Below are positions 33,511 to 46,500 of a DNA stretch of 64,000 bases, one piece after another (the stretch's first letter is position 1; the number at the start of each line of letters is the position of its first letter). The notes below the pieces were generated by a model. The model was not told the DNA's origin. It searched no databases and saw nothing but the letters and a program-made list of their open reading frames with translations. Origin of the DNA: Himantopus leucocephalus (taxonomy: Eukaryota > Chordata > Aves > Charadriiformes > Recurvirostridae); contig RSEF01000012.1 of assembly GCA_003993805.1 (NCBI GenBank), positions 9,697,175-9,761,174 of the forward strand. Direction: 5' to 3'. Made by a program: the position numbers and the translations under genes.

Positions 33511-36500
33511 TCAGTTAGGGACGGGGCCAGAGGAGGGGATGCAGGCGCAGGCGAGTGATGCCATTTCGGCAGCGAGGCTCCTCCGGGTAGGCGGCTCCGG
33601 TGAAGGTGGGAAGCCACAGCTTCCTTCACGGGGGAGGGAGAAGGGAAGAATTAAGCTAACATGCTGTCTCAAACCCAAGCCAACTGTGCCAGATATGGAA
33701 AGGCGAGCCAAGCTGCCCGGGAAGCAAAAGCATCACAGTTCTGGAGCAGATAAAGGCTCCGATCTGGTCCCAGCAGCCACTCGCTGGCACAGCAGAGCAT
33801 CATCCCATACCCCTCTGGGCAGCACGGACCCTGGCTACGTCCACACAAGGAGGTTGGCACGGCAGTCCGGGGCTTTTTGATCTTTCCAGATTACAAAGCT
33901 TTGCCACATACAGAAACACTCCGAAAAATTTCTCATTTATTCTTCCTTTTCCCTTGAGCGGCTCCTCTCTGCAGTATCAGAAACAAAGGTGACAACCTTT
34001 CGCTTTGTAAAGAAAACCGTTGAGTGAAGCCGACTATAAATAGCACCCAAAACTGACCCGCATCCCCAGCTGAGGGGAATGAAATGAAGACGAGTGAACG
34101 AACAGCTTCAAGGTCAGAGACACGTGGGTTTTTTTCCTTTGTTCAAGGTCTGGTAATTTTTATCCACGCAGGAGAGCAATCCAAAATACATCATTAGGGT
34201 TGTAGCTAATAAAAACCACACAGGGTTTTTTCAGCCTGGCGTTGTTTCCTTTGCCTGTACGGGGATTACAGCGGGAAGGAGATGCTTCCCCCAGCACCAG
34301 CTCTACCAGCATGACCCCTTCTTACACCCCCTGCATCCCCCCACTGAGCTCCCTGGCCATGCCAGATCTGTCCCAGCACAGAGCGACCGACCGATGCTGC
34401 CCTCAAGAGCACGAAGCATGGTAAAATTACAGCGAGATCACATTATCCCGCCTTTCTCTGTCAGACCATAGAGATGCTCCCCACCACCTCAGCCTGTCCT
34501 CGGTCCGCAGAGAGCCGGCTTGTCACACAGCGCTGGCTCTCTTCCTTCTCTCCAGCTGCTAAATGGCATTAAAAGAACTAAGCATCCATTAAATAAAACT
34601 TTCCCACTATTGCTTCCCATGTAGACAATTGCTCCCGCTGCCGCAGGGAGGTTTCGTGCTGGCGGCTGGTCCATGGGCACACAAAGAGCGGGGAGGTGCC
34701 AGGACCGGCTCTGGTACAGCACGGGCCACCCAGGGAACGCACCCGGGTGCCCTGAAATCCAGTGCCAAACCCTGAACTCCCCCTGCCCATCATGTCCCCC
34801 GCTGCGTGTCCCTGCAGCCTCACTCTCCCCCCTCCAGTCTTGACCTAATTGCAATACTAAGGAAAGGGAGAGGGGGGGGTTAGGGGGAAATTTCCCAGCT
34901 TGGAAGCAGCTGGGGAGGGTTCAGGAAGGTTTATTCAGTGCAAAGCCCTTCAACACCACTCCTCCAGTCAGTCAGAGTTGAGATATGGGAAACTGAAGGA
35001 CCCACCAAAGGGCAGGACAGTAAGAGTGTGGGGCTGGTGCGCAGCAGTCGGAGCTATTTCAAGCATTGGTGGGGGTAGGAGAGATAAAACAGAAAGACAA
35101 AACGGAGGAAAAAAGTAAGAATGGGGAATGTCTCCATTCTGGGTAGAAAGGGAACAGAAAGTGGAGGTGGTACCTGCAAGTCCATCCCATGGACTTGGGG
35201 CTGTGATGCTCCTCCTGCCCCTGCCCGAGATGCTGTGCCCCGCTACACCGCCCCGGCTCTGCCCACCGCCTGCTCCCAGCCACCCTCCGCCACGCAGCTG
35301 CGTCCAGTCGAGGGACTAAGACAAGAACCCATCAAACTCATTTAATCGTGGAGCACCATCACTTAAAACACTAAGTATTGTCCCCATTGTGGTGGCCTAA
35401 GCCAGGAGTAGCACCCACATCCCCCAAGGCCGGGAGACCCCTCTCCTTACCCAGGCGGCACGTCTAAACCCCAGTGCCATGGCTCCAGCTCTGCCGCCCT
35501 TTGATGAGGAGAGGTCCCGGGTACTTGCTCATCCCCGTGGCACGGTGGGATTACCAGCGCTGTCCTGATCCCCCGGCTGGTTTGTCTCCTATCACCCAGG
35601 CTAAGCATGACCCAGGCGAGACGCAGGCCGAGCGCTCCCATGCGCTTCTCGGGTACCAGACGGGATGGGGGTGAACTCCTGTCCCCAACCCTGCTGCCCA
35701 ACAACAGGAGAAACACGGGCACAGTCCCAGGGGTCTGCACCCTTACGCACACCCAGCACCCGCCCCAGCTCCTCCACCTTCGTATTTCACCCCATGATGC
35801 CGATCCTGCAGGACACCTTGCTGTCGCCTTCCCCATCAGTACCAGCCTGCCATTAGTATCCGTTCTCCTGCTCCGTTTCAGGAAAGCCCATCATTAGCAA
35901 GGGCAGGGGACAACAGAGGCCAAACAGCAGCTCTTCTGAGTGGCCTGGGGCTGAGCGCCGTCCCCGTCTGGACCTGCAGCGGAGACAAATGACCCTCACG
36001 TGTATCAAAGCCTCAGAGATGGATGATGGGCTGCAGCAGCCGCCAAGGGACAGCAAGAGTCACGTCCTGCATCCCCAAGCGCCATACCGCACATCCACCT
36101 CGCTCTTGATTTACGATGGATATTCCTCCCAGTCTGGAGGGAAGAACTGGGGGGGGCTCAGCCCATGGGATTGGGCTGACCTTCTCCGCTGTCACATCTC
36201 TACCTGAGGCAGTCCTAGGACATGCGGGGACCCCCGGACAACATCAAAACCAGCTCGGCCCCTGCTGAGCACACATCTTCCTTCCTCCAGCATCTTTACC
36301 TCTTCCAGCAGGCCATGGGTTCAGGGCAAATTCCTCAGGCACCATTAATCTGGGTTAATGGGGCCGTACAAAGGCGAGGCAGGACACCAGCACTGCTGCT
36401 TCCCACCCAGGCGTACCCACAGCCCCTGCCTCCCAAACCACTGCCTTCCTGATGAGCTGCAGCTCCCTCGTCCTCCCTCTTCTCCACCGCCTTTGGTGGG

Positions 36501-37384
36501 AGGCCAGGCCTATTCTCCCACCTGAAAAGCCAAAATTAGTCAGTGTTCAAGCCTGTGAATAGGCACAATGGCTCCAACAAGAGGAACCCAACAGAGCTGG
36601 GGCCTCCCAGCTCATTTCCATCTCAATGGGGTGGCTTTTCACCCTGCCCTGTCCCCATGGAGCCATGGCAGAGGTCCCCGGCAAGAGGCGACATCCAAAG
36701 CAGGAGTCGTGCTCCCACTCTTCCCAGCCGAATAGGGGTGGCAGGTGGGGTCCACAGCCCCCCATTCAGGGGCAGAGAGATACAGAAGAAAATGCTCAGC
36801 AGCTTCATGCTTCACCAACCAAACCAACCCTGCCGGCCAGGAAGGAAAGCGCAGTGCTTGCTGCCAGAGCTGCACGCCCCCAGCGATGGGCAAGTCCACA
36901 CACCCTTTTTCCTAACTCAGCCCCTCAAGAGGTTTAGGGGGGCCTCAGTGTCCCCACCAATAACCCCAAAGCATCATTTTTCCGCCTTGCTCTCGCAGTG
37001 CTGCTGAGCCATGGCCACCACTGCCTTACACAGCAACAACAGGGGAAGGACCAGCGACAGCATGCAGGCACAAACCCGCAGACTCTTGCTTTTTCTTTTC
37101 CCAGCCCTATTCCCACTCTATTTCCAGCGTGGCAGCCCCTGCCAGGGCACGGGATGGTCTGCAGGGACCAGCTGCAAAGGTGATGCTGCTGCGTTTGGCT
37201 GGTACAGACCTGCCAGCTCTTGAGCATGCCCCGTGGGGCAGCACGAGCCAGCTCGCCGACAGGCATTTTGCCCTCAAACCCCTTTTTCGGTGCAGTTACA
37301 GAAGCCAGGTTCACACCCAGCAGCCCTTTTGAAGACACAGGGTCTTCAGGATCCACCTCCATCCCTGACCCTCCTCCAGCTCCT

Positions 37385-37650
37385 GCAACGCGCCGCTCCC
37401 CAAAAGTCACCTTGCCCCGACACCGGCGAAGCCCGGCGGCGATGCTGCCTTACCCGTCAGCGGCTCCGCGGCAGCCCGGAGCGGGCTGATGGATTGGGGT
37501 TAGGCGGCACGTTGCCTGCGGGCGCCCAGCGCCGGAGCCAGGGAGAGGCGAGACGTGCACCGTCAGCGCTTTCGGCAGGGAAGGTTGGAGCAGGGCTGGC
37601 GGCGGCTGCCTCCCCGGCTGGCCGGGCGCCAGGCTCCCAGCCCTCCTCGC
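37385..37650. promoter_or_regulatory. Intragenic CpG-island-like patch in intron 3
   Basis: Counted by eye, this patch has about 30 CpG dinucleotides in some 250 bp, far denser than the surrounding intron. It contains GCGCCGCTCC, CCGGCGAAGCCCGGCGGCG and GCGGGCGCCCAGCGCCGG. CpG islands inside long introns often mark alternative promoters or noncoding transcripts. I see no TATA box or identifiable first exon, so this is only a candidate. Confidence 0.4.
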
Positions 37651-39312
37651 TCACCTGCCGGCTTTGTGTGGAGAGCAGAGCAGATGGGGGGAAAAAAAAA
37701 ATAAAAAAAATCAAGGTTTATGGCTTGTGAGTCAAAAAGCCTGGGGGCACAGAGGGTGGAGGGAGCGGGGTTTGGAGGGAGGGAGCCTCCTGACACCTCC
37801 TCTCCCTCCCCAAGGCTGCGTGAGCACGCCGGAGCATCCCTTGGAGAGCCAGGGGCATGGAAATGCTCAGCCCCATCCATCCTGCATGAGGCCGGAGCCC
37901 CAATCCCGGCGGCATCCCCCTCCAGGAGTCACTCGAGGACGGAGCTGGCAGCTGCCTGCAGCCCCGGCCCGCTGCCCCGGCTGGTCCCCGAGGCCAACGG
38001 TTCACGATGAATTTCTAATTGTTTCCTCCAACAATGAGACATCCTGTTCAGAGCCCGGCGGCTCAACAAAGCCCGACACGGGGAGCGGGGCCCCTTCCTG
38101 CTGAGCAGGAGCAGAGCGATGCCGAGCGCTCCCCACCATAATCAAGGGAATGGGGAAGGCTCCACCAACCCCTCCCCACCACCCTATCCACTTAACATGC
38201 CAGCTCTCCAGCCACCACCTTGATTAAAACAGCTTAACCACTCTGGCAAGAGCTCTCGAGGGGGCGGGGAGCCACCGAGAGGTATTTGATGGATTCACTT
38301 TGGCAACCGTCGGCTACCTTGTCATGCCAATAAAATTATTGCCGTTGACTGGGGAGAGGCGCGGACGCATGCTCCGAGGAGCGGATCTCCCTGCTGGGGC
38401 TGGGCGCGGGCGCCCACGGGGGCTGTGTCAATGTGGGGAAGGGGCGAGGGGTCCCCAGGGGATGGGATGGGGACAGAGCGGGAGAGGGCAGAGGCAGGAA
38501 GAACAAAAGGCCCTTGTGCCCGGCGGACAGCTGGGGAGAGGCAGCATCACGGGCAGGGAAGGATTTTCAGGGGCTGCACCGGGGTCGATGCTCGGGGAGT
38601 CCTCAAGGGTCACCGCCTGACACCGCCAGGGCCAGGGCAGGCTTCATGCCCCAAATCTGCACCCCCCTCCCCAAAAATCCCGCCGAGGCACAGGCCATAA
38701 GTAGGGTAGCTGGGAGCAGGGTCACAAGGGGGGCCGAGCCCTCCCGCGCACTCCGGGAGCCGGATTTCACGCGCCGAGACACAAAGGGCCCCTTTTCATC
38801 TGGAGCCGCTTACCCTGAGCACTAAGCAGAGGGTGACGCGAAAGGACCCGCGGGGACGGGGACCGGCAGAGCGGGCAGGGAGCCTGATGGCTTCTCCTTC
38901 CAGCTCACATGGACCACGATCAGGTCATGCATCATAGCCAAGAGGTCAACATATGGGGGCTTTCAGGATGGGAAGAGAGCCAACAGGCAACAGGGAAATT
39001 CCCCAAAAGCCCGCAGCCAGCAGCTCCTCCTCCCCACAGCACCTATTTTCGGGTCATGCTGCCCAGACACACCAAGAGTTGTGAACGCACTGAAGCATCC
39101 TTCTCCAAAGCTTGAAGAGAACCCTACGCAAAGGGGATGCCTCCACGGGCTGCCAAATCTGGTCCCCCAAAAGCACCCCCACCTCCCTGCCCTCGGCCGG
39201 ACACGGGGCTGCAGGGGAGTCCCTGGTCCCTCCCCAGCACAGGAGAGGAGCACCGCGTCCCGCTGTGTAGGGATGGGGATGACCCACTTAGCCTGAAGAG
39301 TTTATTTATTGG

Positions 39313-39331
39313 TATTATTATTATTATTATT
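39313..39331. repeat. (ATT)n microsatellite
   Basis: About six ATT units. Nothing else of note lies nearby. Confidence 0.85.
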
Positions 39332-42300
39332 GTTAAAGTGGAGAAGCCAAAGGAGCCAGACGTGGGGCCAGTTCAGCTGTGCTTTCCGTGGGAGAGAATA
39401 AACAAGCTGCGGCAAGCGTGAGCCCAGGGGGGAGCAGATTCCCGATGGAGACACATTCTGCTGCGTTCGCGCCCGAGGCCAGCCGGTTTCAGGACAGGGA
39501 AGGGAGCTGTGGGGATTACGGTGGCCACTGGGCAGCCAGACAATCCTCAAAAAAAATGCGAGCTCAGCTGGCTGCGAGGGATGTGTAGTCCGACACTATC
39601 CTGGCTGGGAGACACTGCCTGCATCGTCCCACAACCGTGCCCGCCTTAGGGATCTCCAGCGCCTGGATCCCAGATGGTGCTGGATATCTCCTGCGCGGCT
39701 GCAGTGGTAGGGACAGCTCGCAGCCTCCTTGCTCCGCAGCAGCCGAGGAACAGCAGCAGGCAGGGAGCCATCAGCTGTTTCCAGCGAGGAGCTCGGCTCA
39801 CCCACCCCAAAATAACCAGGCAGCACCCAAAACTGGGTCAACCCACAAGGGCTGCACCAGAGCCCAGCAGAGCCCTAAGGCAGTGCCTTGTTTGCATAAC
39901 GAGGAGCAGATGGCAAGCTAACGAGGGCAGCCCCGTCTCTGCGCTGCACCTCCCGCGATGCCCCACTGCCCCGGCTCTGAGCCGCCAGCCCAGCACAGTG
40001 CAGTTACTGGGAGGGGTTTGCACCATCAGCACATCCCTTCCAGCATCATCCTTCCCTCTCTCCATACAACACTTCAAGCACAGCCAAAATCGAGTCCTTG
40101 GCATGCACAGGTTAAGAGATGACGACGGGCGCAGTGTCAAACGTGCCCTTCCAGCATGTGACTGAGCACTCCCATCGCAATTACACACGCAGCTGTCTGT
40201 CCACCCAAAAAATAGGAAAGACAACCTGGGAAAATGACAACCGCCCAATAAAAAGATTGTCAAGCGAGGATAGGTGGTTTCCAGGAAAAAACGCTTCCCT
40301 TGCGTAAGTGTCCCCTGGACATCCCCGCTGCAGCATGCTCATGGCTCGTGTCCCCATGCCACTTCCCCATCTGCAGCACCCTCGGACCACAGGCTGCAAG
40401 GCCGGGTCCCCGTCGCACCGGCTCGGGAAGTGGCTCACCGCCAGCCCCAGCAGCATGAGAAGCCATCCCTGCATTACTCACCCGGGCAGCGGCAGGAATT
40501 CCCCCGCGCGCCCCAATCCCATGACTGCTGGCACAGAGGATGGCGAGCACGCGGGGCCGAGGGCTTTCCAAGCCTGGCCTCTCCGCATAACTCGGGGCCA
40601 GCCAGAGATAACCGCCTGCCTGGTAACCCAGTGGGGACAAGCTGAGAGGGGGCTGCCATGGGCTTCGCCGCTGCAACCCACTCAGCATCCCAGGGGTCCT
40701 GTACCTCTATCCCCTCCGGTGCCTCCCCATCCCATCCCATCCCACCCCGCAGCCTCAGTCCCGCAGCCAGTTTTGCAAATCTGACATTGCTTGCAATATC
40801 ATTCCATGCACACACACCCCACACACACCCCCCCTCCCCGAAATTAGGGTCCTCCTGCAGCTGTGGCGGCAGCAGGTGCTGCCCACCACCCCGGCCTCGC
40901 GGCGGCAACTGTTGGCGGCAGGGCCGGGGAGAAGCTGGAGGGCAGCCGGAGGCTCGCGTGGCTTTTTTTTTGGGGGGGGACAAAGGGAGGCTCTGTCTGC
41001 ATGCAACAGCCTGGACAAATGCTGGGCATAGGAGCTGCCATCCAAGGAAAATCCAGACGCGGCAGTGACTCTGCCCTGACCTTACCCCGGCCCAGATGGC
41101 GAGATCGGTGCCCCCTCGGCAGAGCGACATCCATTACAGGGCTCCCGGGGATTGGTGGGGGGGGAGCACCCAGCTGTCAGTGCAGCCCCCCCTCCCCAAA
41201 GAAGATGCCAGGGGGTGCCGGCAAGGGCAGGGGGGACCGGCAGGAGGGCAGAGAAGTCACCAGGCTGCACTCAGCCTGACGTAGGTGCTTGCTAAAGGGA
41301 TGGGGGAAAACACCGACGGCTCCAAAGCAGAGGGATTGCGACCGCTGCTGAGGGATGTGCCCCTCCTGCACCCTCCTGCTGTACCCTGGCCAGAGATGTC
41401 CCGTCCCCTGGATGGGGACACGTCGGCACCAATCGGGGACAGGTCAGCAGCCCCCGTCTCACGCTCCCCAGGCAGGGGGGAGCTCTCCCTTCCCGCCGGC
41501 AGCCAGGCGGCAGGATCAGGTAGCTGCTGAGGCAGCGCTTTGCCAGCCAGGCCAGGCAGGGGCTGCCGCAGAAGGGCTGGGTTGCCCACCCCAAGGTTAC
41601 AGCAGGACATGGAGGGGGGGGGACCCAGCATCGCAGGGCTCGGAGCCTGCAAAGTGCTGCCACGCTGCCATCGGAGAGCTCTGAGACCCCAGGAGCTTTG
41701 AGGGCTCCAGGAAGGACAAGCCTACAAAACCTAATCACAGTCCCAGTGCTGGGACAGGATTGAGACCCACCTCCTCGTTGCCCATGGAGCTCCTGCTCCA
41801 CGTTCTCATGCCCTGCAGGGCCAGAGAGGCAGACCAGCTCTTTGGGGCACCGAGTTTAGAAACCAGGAAAAAGAATGCTGGAGAAAGCCCTGCAGGAGAG
41901 GAGGATGCTCAAACCACACCTGCGCTCCAAGTCCTGTCCTCAGCCATGACTTTGCAGCATGCAGCACACACCCCAGCCAGGCACTCACCCTCGATGGCCA
42001 CTTGCAAGTGGCCCTGAAAGTACAAAGACCAGAGAAAAAAACAAAAAAAGGAAGGAGAGGAAAAAAATCAAATCTGCCCTGTAAAAAGCAACCGCCAGCC
42101 CCTCTGGATAAGTACGGAACTAGAGGTGTAACACTGTCCCCGTGGCTTTGTGAACCCTCCTCCCACACGTGCCTTTCTTCCCATCCCCATTTAAAACCTC
42201 CCATCTGGAGCCCAGCAGCAGGAGAAGCCGCCAGCAACGTGACACCAGTCCCTCTGGATCCCTCATCGATCCGGAAGGGAGGACGAGCTGACTCCATCAG

Positions 42301-43350
42301 CTCCCCGCAGCCCCGCTCAGCCCTGGCGCCACCGTGTCACCCCCCGTGAGCACCACAGAACGCCAAAAGCAGAGGATGTGGGGCTGGAGAGCACCACCGG
42401 CATCCTGCCACCACCTCAACACGTGCTGCCCATGTCTCCCCCTTGCCCCTAAACACACTGCTAATAGGAGGGCTGCGGGCAGGTCAGGGGTCCAGGGGCA
42501 ACACAGTCAAGGCGAGAGGGACGCATGGGGACTATCACCCACAACAGCACCCTGCTCCCGATTCCTGCCGGGGAAGCCACCCTGCGTCCTCCAGGGCACC
42601 CTGACCAGCACAGATCAAGAGAAGCAGCAAAAATGCAGGGTGCTGTGCCCAGGACGGGATGCTGGAGCACCTCGCAAGCCACAGAGCAACGGGACGGATC
42701 CCCTGGCCAAGCCCTGGTCCTTCTGCCCCTGACAGGGACCATACCAGGACCTTCGCGCTGCCTTCCCCTGGCTGAGGATGCAGTTAATGCAAGCTGTGTT
42801 TATACAGGGCATGTACAGCTGTAATTATAGGCACGATGTTATGATAACAGGAAATCCGTGCCCTGTGGAGATGCAGGCAGAGAAAGGCACGCACGGAGCT
42901 ATTTGCTAATTGCCACCAACAAGCAGCCTTTTGTGTCGTGGCGGGGTACGGGAAGAGAAGTCTCCCCTGCGCCAGACTGAAGCCATCAGCACCCACCTCC
43001 ACCCCCCCTGCCCAGGTCGATGGCAAAGCCATACAGACCCGGCCAGACAGAGCCCACCCCGTGGCAGCTACAAGGCAGACCCACCTGCCCTGAGACACAA
43101 CGAGACAGGCTCTGATCCACCAGCGGCCAGAACTCAACTTCCCTAGGTTATAACCCTGCCAAAAGACAGAGGTTTTGCAAATTTGGTTGGCAGAGAGGAG
43201 CAAGGGGAAATTGCCCCTCACTGGCCCTTTGCACGTTACCCAATATATCGAGTCATGCTGTGATGGAGGCACAGTCCTACCTGTACCCCCAAAGGGCTGG
43301 CGAGGCGAGTGGTCAGCCCTCCCCATCAGAATCACTGAGAGCTTTCCTAC

Positions 43351-43533
43351 CTTTTTGATCTTCCCGCTCCGTGTGCCTGCAAAGACGACGGTTTGTCCTC
43401 TGTAGTCGTAGGCAGCCACTGAGGTCATCCCATCCTCCTTATCCACGAAAAGTGGGGTCCCCTCGATGGTGACGGTCCCGCCCAGCGGCTGGTTAAAATC
43501 CTGGCCACAGAAATTGTCGTCGATCTGCAGCGG
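43351..43533 (-). CDS. PLXNA1: PLXNA1 exon 3: sema domain, late blade
   Basis: This exon is 183 nt and encodes 61 residues (402-462), phase 0 at both ends. The acceptor TTTTCCTCTGACAG precedes the codons for [19 protein letters not shown]. The exon ends in RSGKIKK followed by the donor GTAGGA (43350-43345). It continues the sema propeller, with the conserved segment [20 protein letters not shown] followed by FAGTRSG. The residues follow plexin-A1 closely (family knowledge); plexin-A4 and A3 differ clearly here. It joins in frame to exon 2, which ends in GCINS, across a 6.2-kb intron. Confidence 0.96.
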
Positions 43534-46500
43534 CTGTCAGAGGAAAACAGGAGAGATGAGCTTTTCGCCAATGCTGGACCTCCCAGATGGCCATCAGCCA
43601 TCTCCCACCTGCACCCCATCGGCTACGGCAGCTCCATGGCTCACCCCTCCTGTCCCAGCCATCCCACCTCACCAGACGAGGGAAGGCACGAGCTGACGCT
43701 TCCCTAAAATTCCCTACGCGCTGATGTAAGGCACTTGGGACACATCCAAGGCACGCAGCCCCTCTCTGCATCTGAACAAGCTTTGCAGACCAAGACCACG
43801 GCTCTCAGTCCTCTGCATCTTACAGAGCAGCACCTAACGAACCCAGCGGGAGCCAGTGCAGCATCCCTGCTCCCCCTCCATCCCCGCCGCTGCCATCTCA
43901 GACACGTGGGATGCCGGCACGAGCTCCCCAGCACACTCACACCCCCTCTCCTCCTCACCCCGGCGCTAGCTTCAAAAGGAAAACGGCTTGGCAGTAATGC
44001 AGGAGGGGCTGGATCCTGCGCCCCAGCCCTCCCCCAGAGACAAAACACTTCCCAGCCAAGGCCATGCCAAGACAAACAGGTCAGGGCTCCTGAAAGAGCC
44101 TCGCTTCACATAGCAGAGCCTCCAGCAAACGCGCTACCCACCTGCCTGCCCTGTTCCTCCTCCCGCAGGAACGTCTTTGGGAAATCCCCGCATTTTTTTC
44201 GTGCTTGCCTTGTCCCAGACAAGGCGCCTGGCTTAGCCAGCTGCCTCCTTGGTTCAGCGCTCGCCTGTGGGTCTGGGAGAAGCTTTCGCAAGCTCTTGCC
44301 TGCACCAGTGGGCAAGGCAAAGCCGGAGGGATGCCCTCTGTGAAAGCCGGGATGCAGGCGGGGGAGCGGGACCAGGACCAGCGCCGCAGCGCTCACCCCC
44401 CTGCACTGAGCATCCTCGCCACATCGCCCTGACCTGCTGAGCAGAACAACAGACCCTGGCCACAGCAGATCCAACCTGGGGGACACATCGGCCTCCCAAA
44501 TGTCCCATGCTAAGCAATGGCCTCACGCAGTCACACAGCACCAGCAAAATCCACCCCCAGCAGCCCCCAGCCCATCCCAAGCAGCGAGGGGCTCCGGCTG
44601 AATCCCCAAGGGTGGCAGCGAGCCTGGGTGCAGGAGGTCAGGGCAGCAAGGCAGGCACGGCCCACGGGGACACAGCCTGCTCCGGCCATGGGATCCTTCC
44701 CCTTCACAAGGTTCCTTATGTAATTTTGAATTTAAAGGGGAGAGGTTTTTTGGCAAGCGGCGGCCTCCAAATGCATGCCAGTCCCCAAGGGGGTTTAAAT
44801 CCATGCAGCATGTGCACAGAGCATATGGGAAAACGCCAAGCTCCCGAGCTCCACGTATGCACGGGCTCCACGATTCCCACTCGCCGCTGCCTGGGAAACA
44901 AGGGTCAGCCCGGACCAGCTCCCACCAACAACCCACAGTCACCCACGGGCAGGAGGGAAAACTCAGCGCTCTTCCCTGCCCTGGCGCAATGCACTCACAG
45001 CCACAACGGCTTCAGCCTCCCGCAGCCACGGCGAGGCTGCTCGCCCTCCTTGCCGTGCCACCACACCGGACCCATGGCCAGCGGTCCCGGTCCCAGCTGC
45101 AGCCAGGACTCAGCGCCGTGCCAGCCTTCCAGCGGGGGAGGACCGGGAATGACGCCGGTCTGGGGATGCTGGGCTGCTTCCTTTGTTCCTCTGACTTCTG
45201 CTTCTGCGGAGTGCTTGAGTTCATATAAAGCCAAAGATCGACTCCCTTTCCCGCCTGACCTTTGCTCATCCTCTCCTAAACTGGGGAAACTCCTACAGCC
45301 GGCCATGAGATATGCAGGCGATCCCCAAAACAGGAAGGTGAGGCACCATGCACCTCTGGAACCATAGGGAGAGGGGGGAAAAGGTAAATTAGGACCTCTC
45401 CACCCATCCTCCCAATCCCAGCCTTGCAAGCGCCCTCTCCTATCCATGAGCCAGCTCACGCACTAAGCATCCTCCTCTGCATCACCAGGCTGGACATTTT
45501 CAAACAGCAGATCTGAGGAAAATTACCTTCCTACTCACGGAGCGAGACGGGAGCGATGCTCCAGCCAATACCCGGGATCCTTCAGCTGCTTTGCTGGGAA
45601 AAAAAACACTCTCTGGCCCAGACAGCCCCTCCGCCCCAGTAAAGCACCCCAACACCTTCCACCTGGCCACCAGCAATAGCAGAGGGGTTAAGGGCAATGC
45701 CATGAAGGTATTTCAGCCCCGGCAGCCCCTGGGTGCAGTTTCTGCTCTCTCCACACTCAATCTGCAGCTTCCCCAACCCCTCGGCTGCTGAATATGCAAG
45801 AGGAGAGATGTTTACGGTGTTTACTCCTCTCTGCTTTGTCTCAACAAACTCTCTGGGAAACGACAAATACAGCTGCGCTCCGGGACCGCGAGGAGCGCCC
45901 GCCGCCGCTGTGATGCCGACACCACCTCGATAAATAATTACGCCAACAATTAGCTCATTAACAGCAAACTGCCTCGTTAGGGAAGCGCAGGCAGGCAGCA
46001 CGGCGAGGTCGGGCCAAGGGCGGTGGTACGGGGGTTACGGCACCAACCGACATCCCTGGCGGATGCAGGCTGCGGGGAGAGGCGAGGCAGAAGGATGGAG
46101 GGACGGAAAGACAGAGGGACAGCTGTCCCCCAGCCGGTGCCGGCAGGGACCGACACGCACCACGGCACGCGAGGGCCAGTGACCTTGCAGCATCTCAGCT
46201 TGCAGATGCTGGGATCCGCAGGAGGCATCGAGCTCTGCCTGCTCTCCCATTTGCACGGGTGTTTGCACAGACCATTGCAACAGAGGGTGGTGGTGTTTGT
46301 TTTGGGGGTTTGGGAGTATTTTTTATTCTTTATTATTATTTTTCTTTTGTTTTATTTCAGTGCTTTCCTTTGGCACCCCTCTTGCTTGCCCCTGGCCCTC
46401 ACCTCCACAGCACTGCAGCCTTCTCCTCTCTCCCAAGCACTAACCCACCTCCCCAAAATAGGGACAGGAAACTCAGACTTCCCGGGGAGAGCGGCCTGCC

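Larger units (their letters stand above)
13422..43350 (-). other. PLXNA1: PLXNA1 intron 3 (29.9 kb)
   Basis: The longest complete intron in the window, between two phase-0 sema exons. No coding sequence, RNA gene or young transposon was recognised. GC-rich sequence alternates with short AT-rich islands, the clearest at 14640-14890, 15541-15780, 16440-16560, 20040-20340, 24900-25060, 25400-25660, 27780-27860, 29560-29830, 31590-31760, 33400-33500, 33880-34220 and 38280-38350. There are CpG-dense patches at 16550-16690, 19600-19860 and 37385-37650. Small microsatellites and one N (25903) also occur. Long open frames on both strands reflect GC bias rather than genes. The island density suggests a regulatory block. 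Confidence 0.8.

Noticed and set aside
44507..45367. 286-codon plus-strand open frame in intron 2
   Set aside because: No domain, biased composition, no splice or promoter context.
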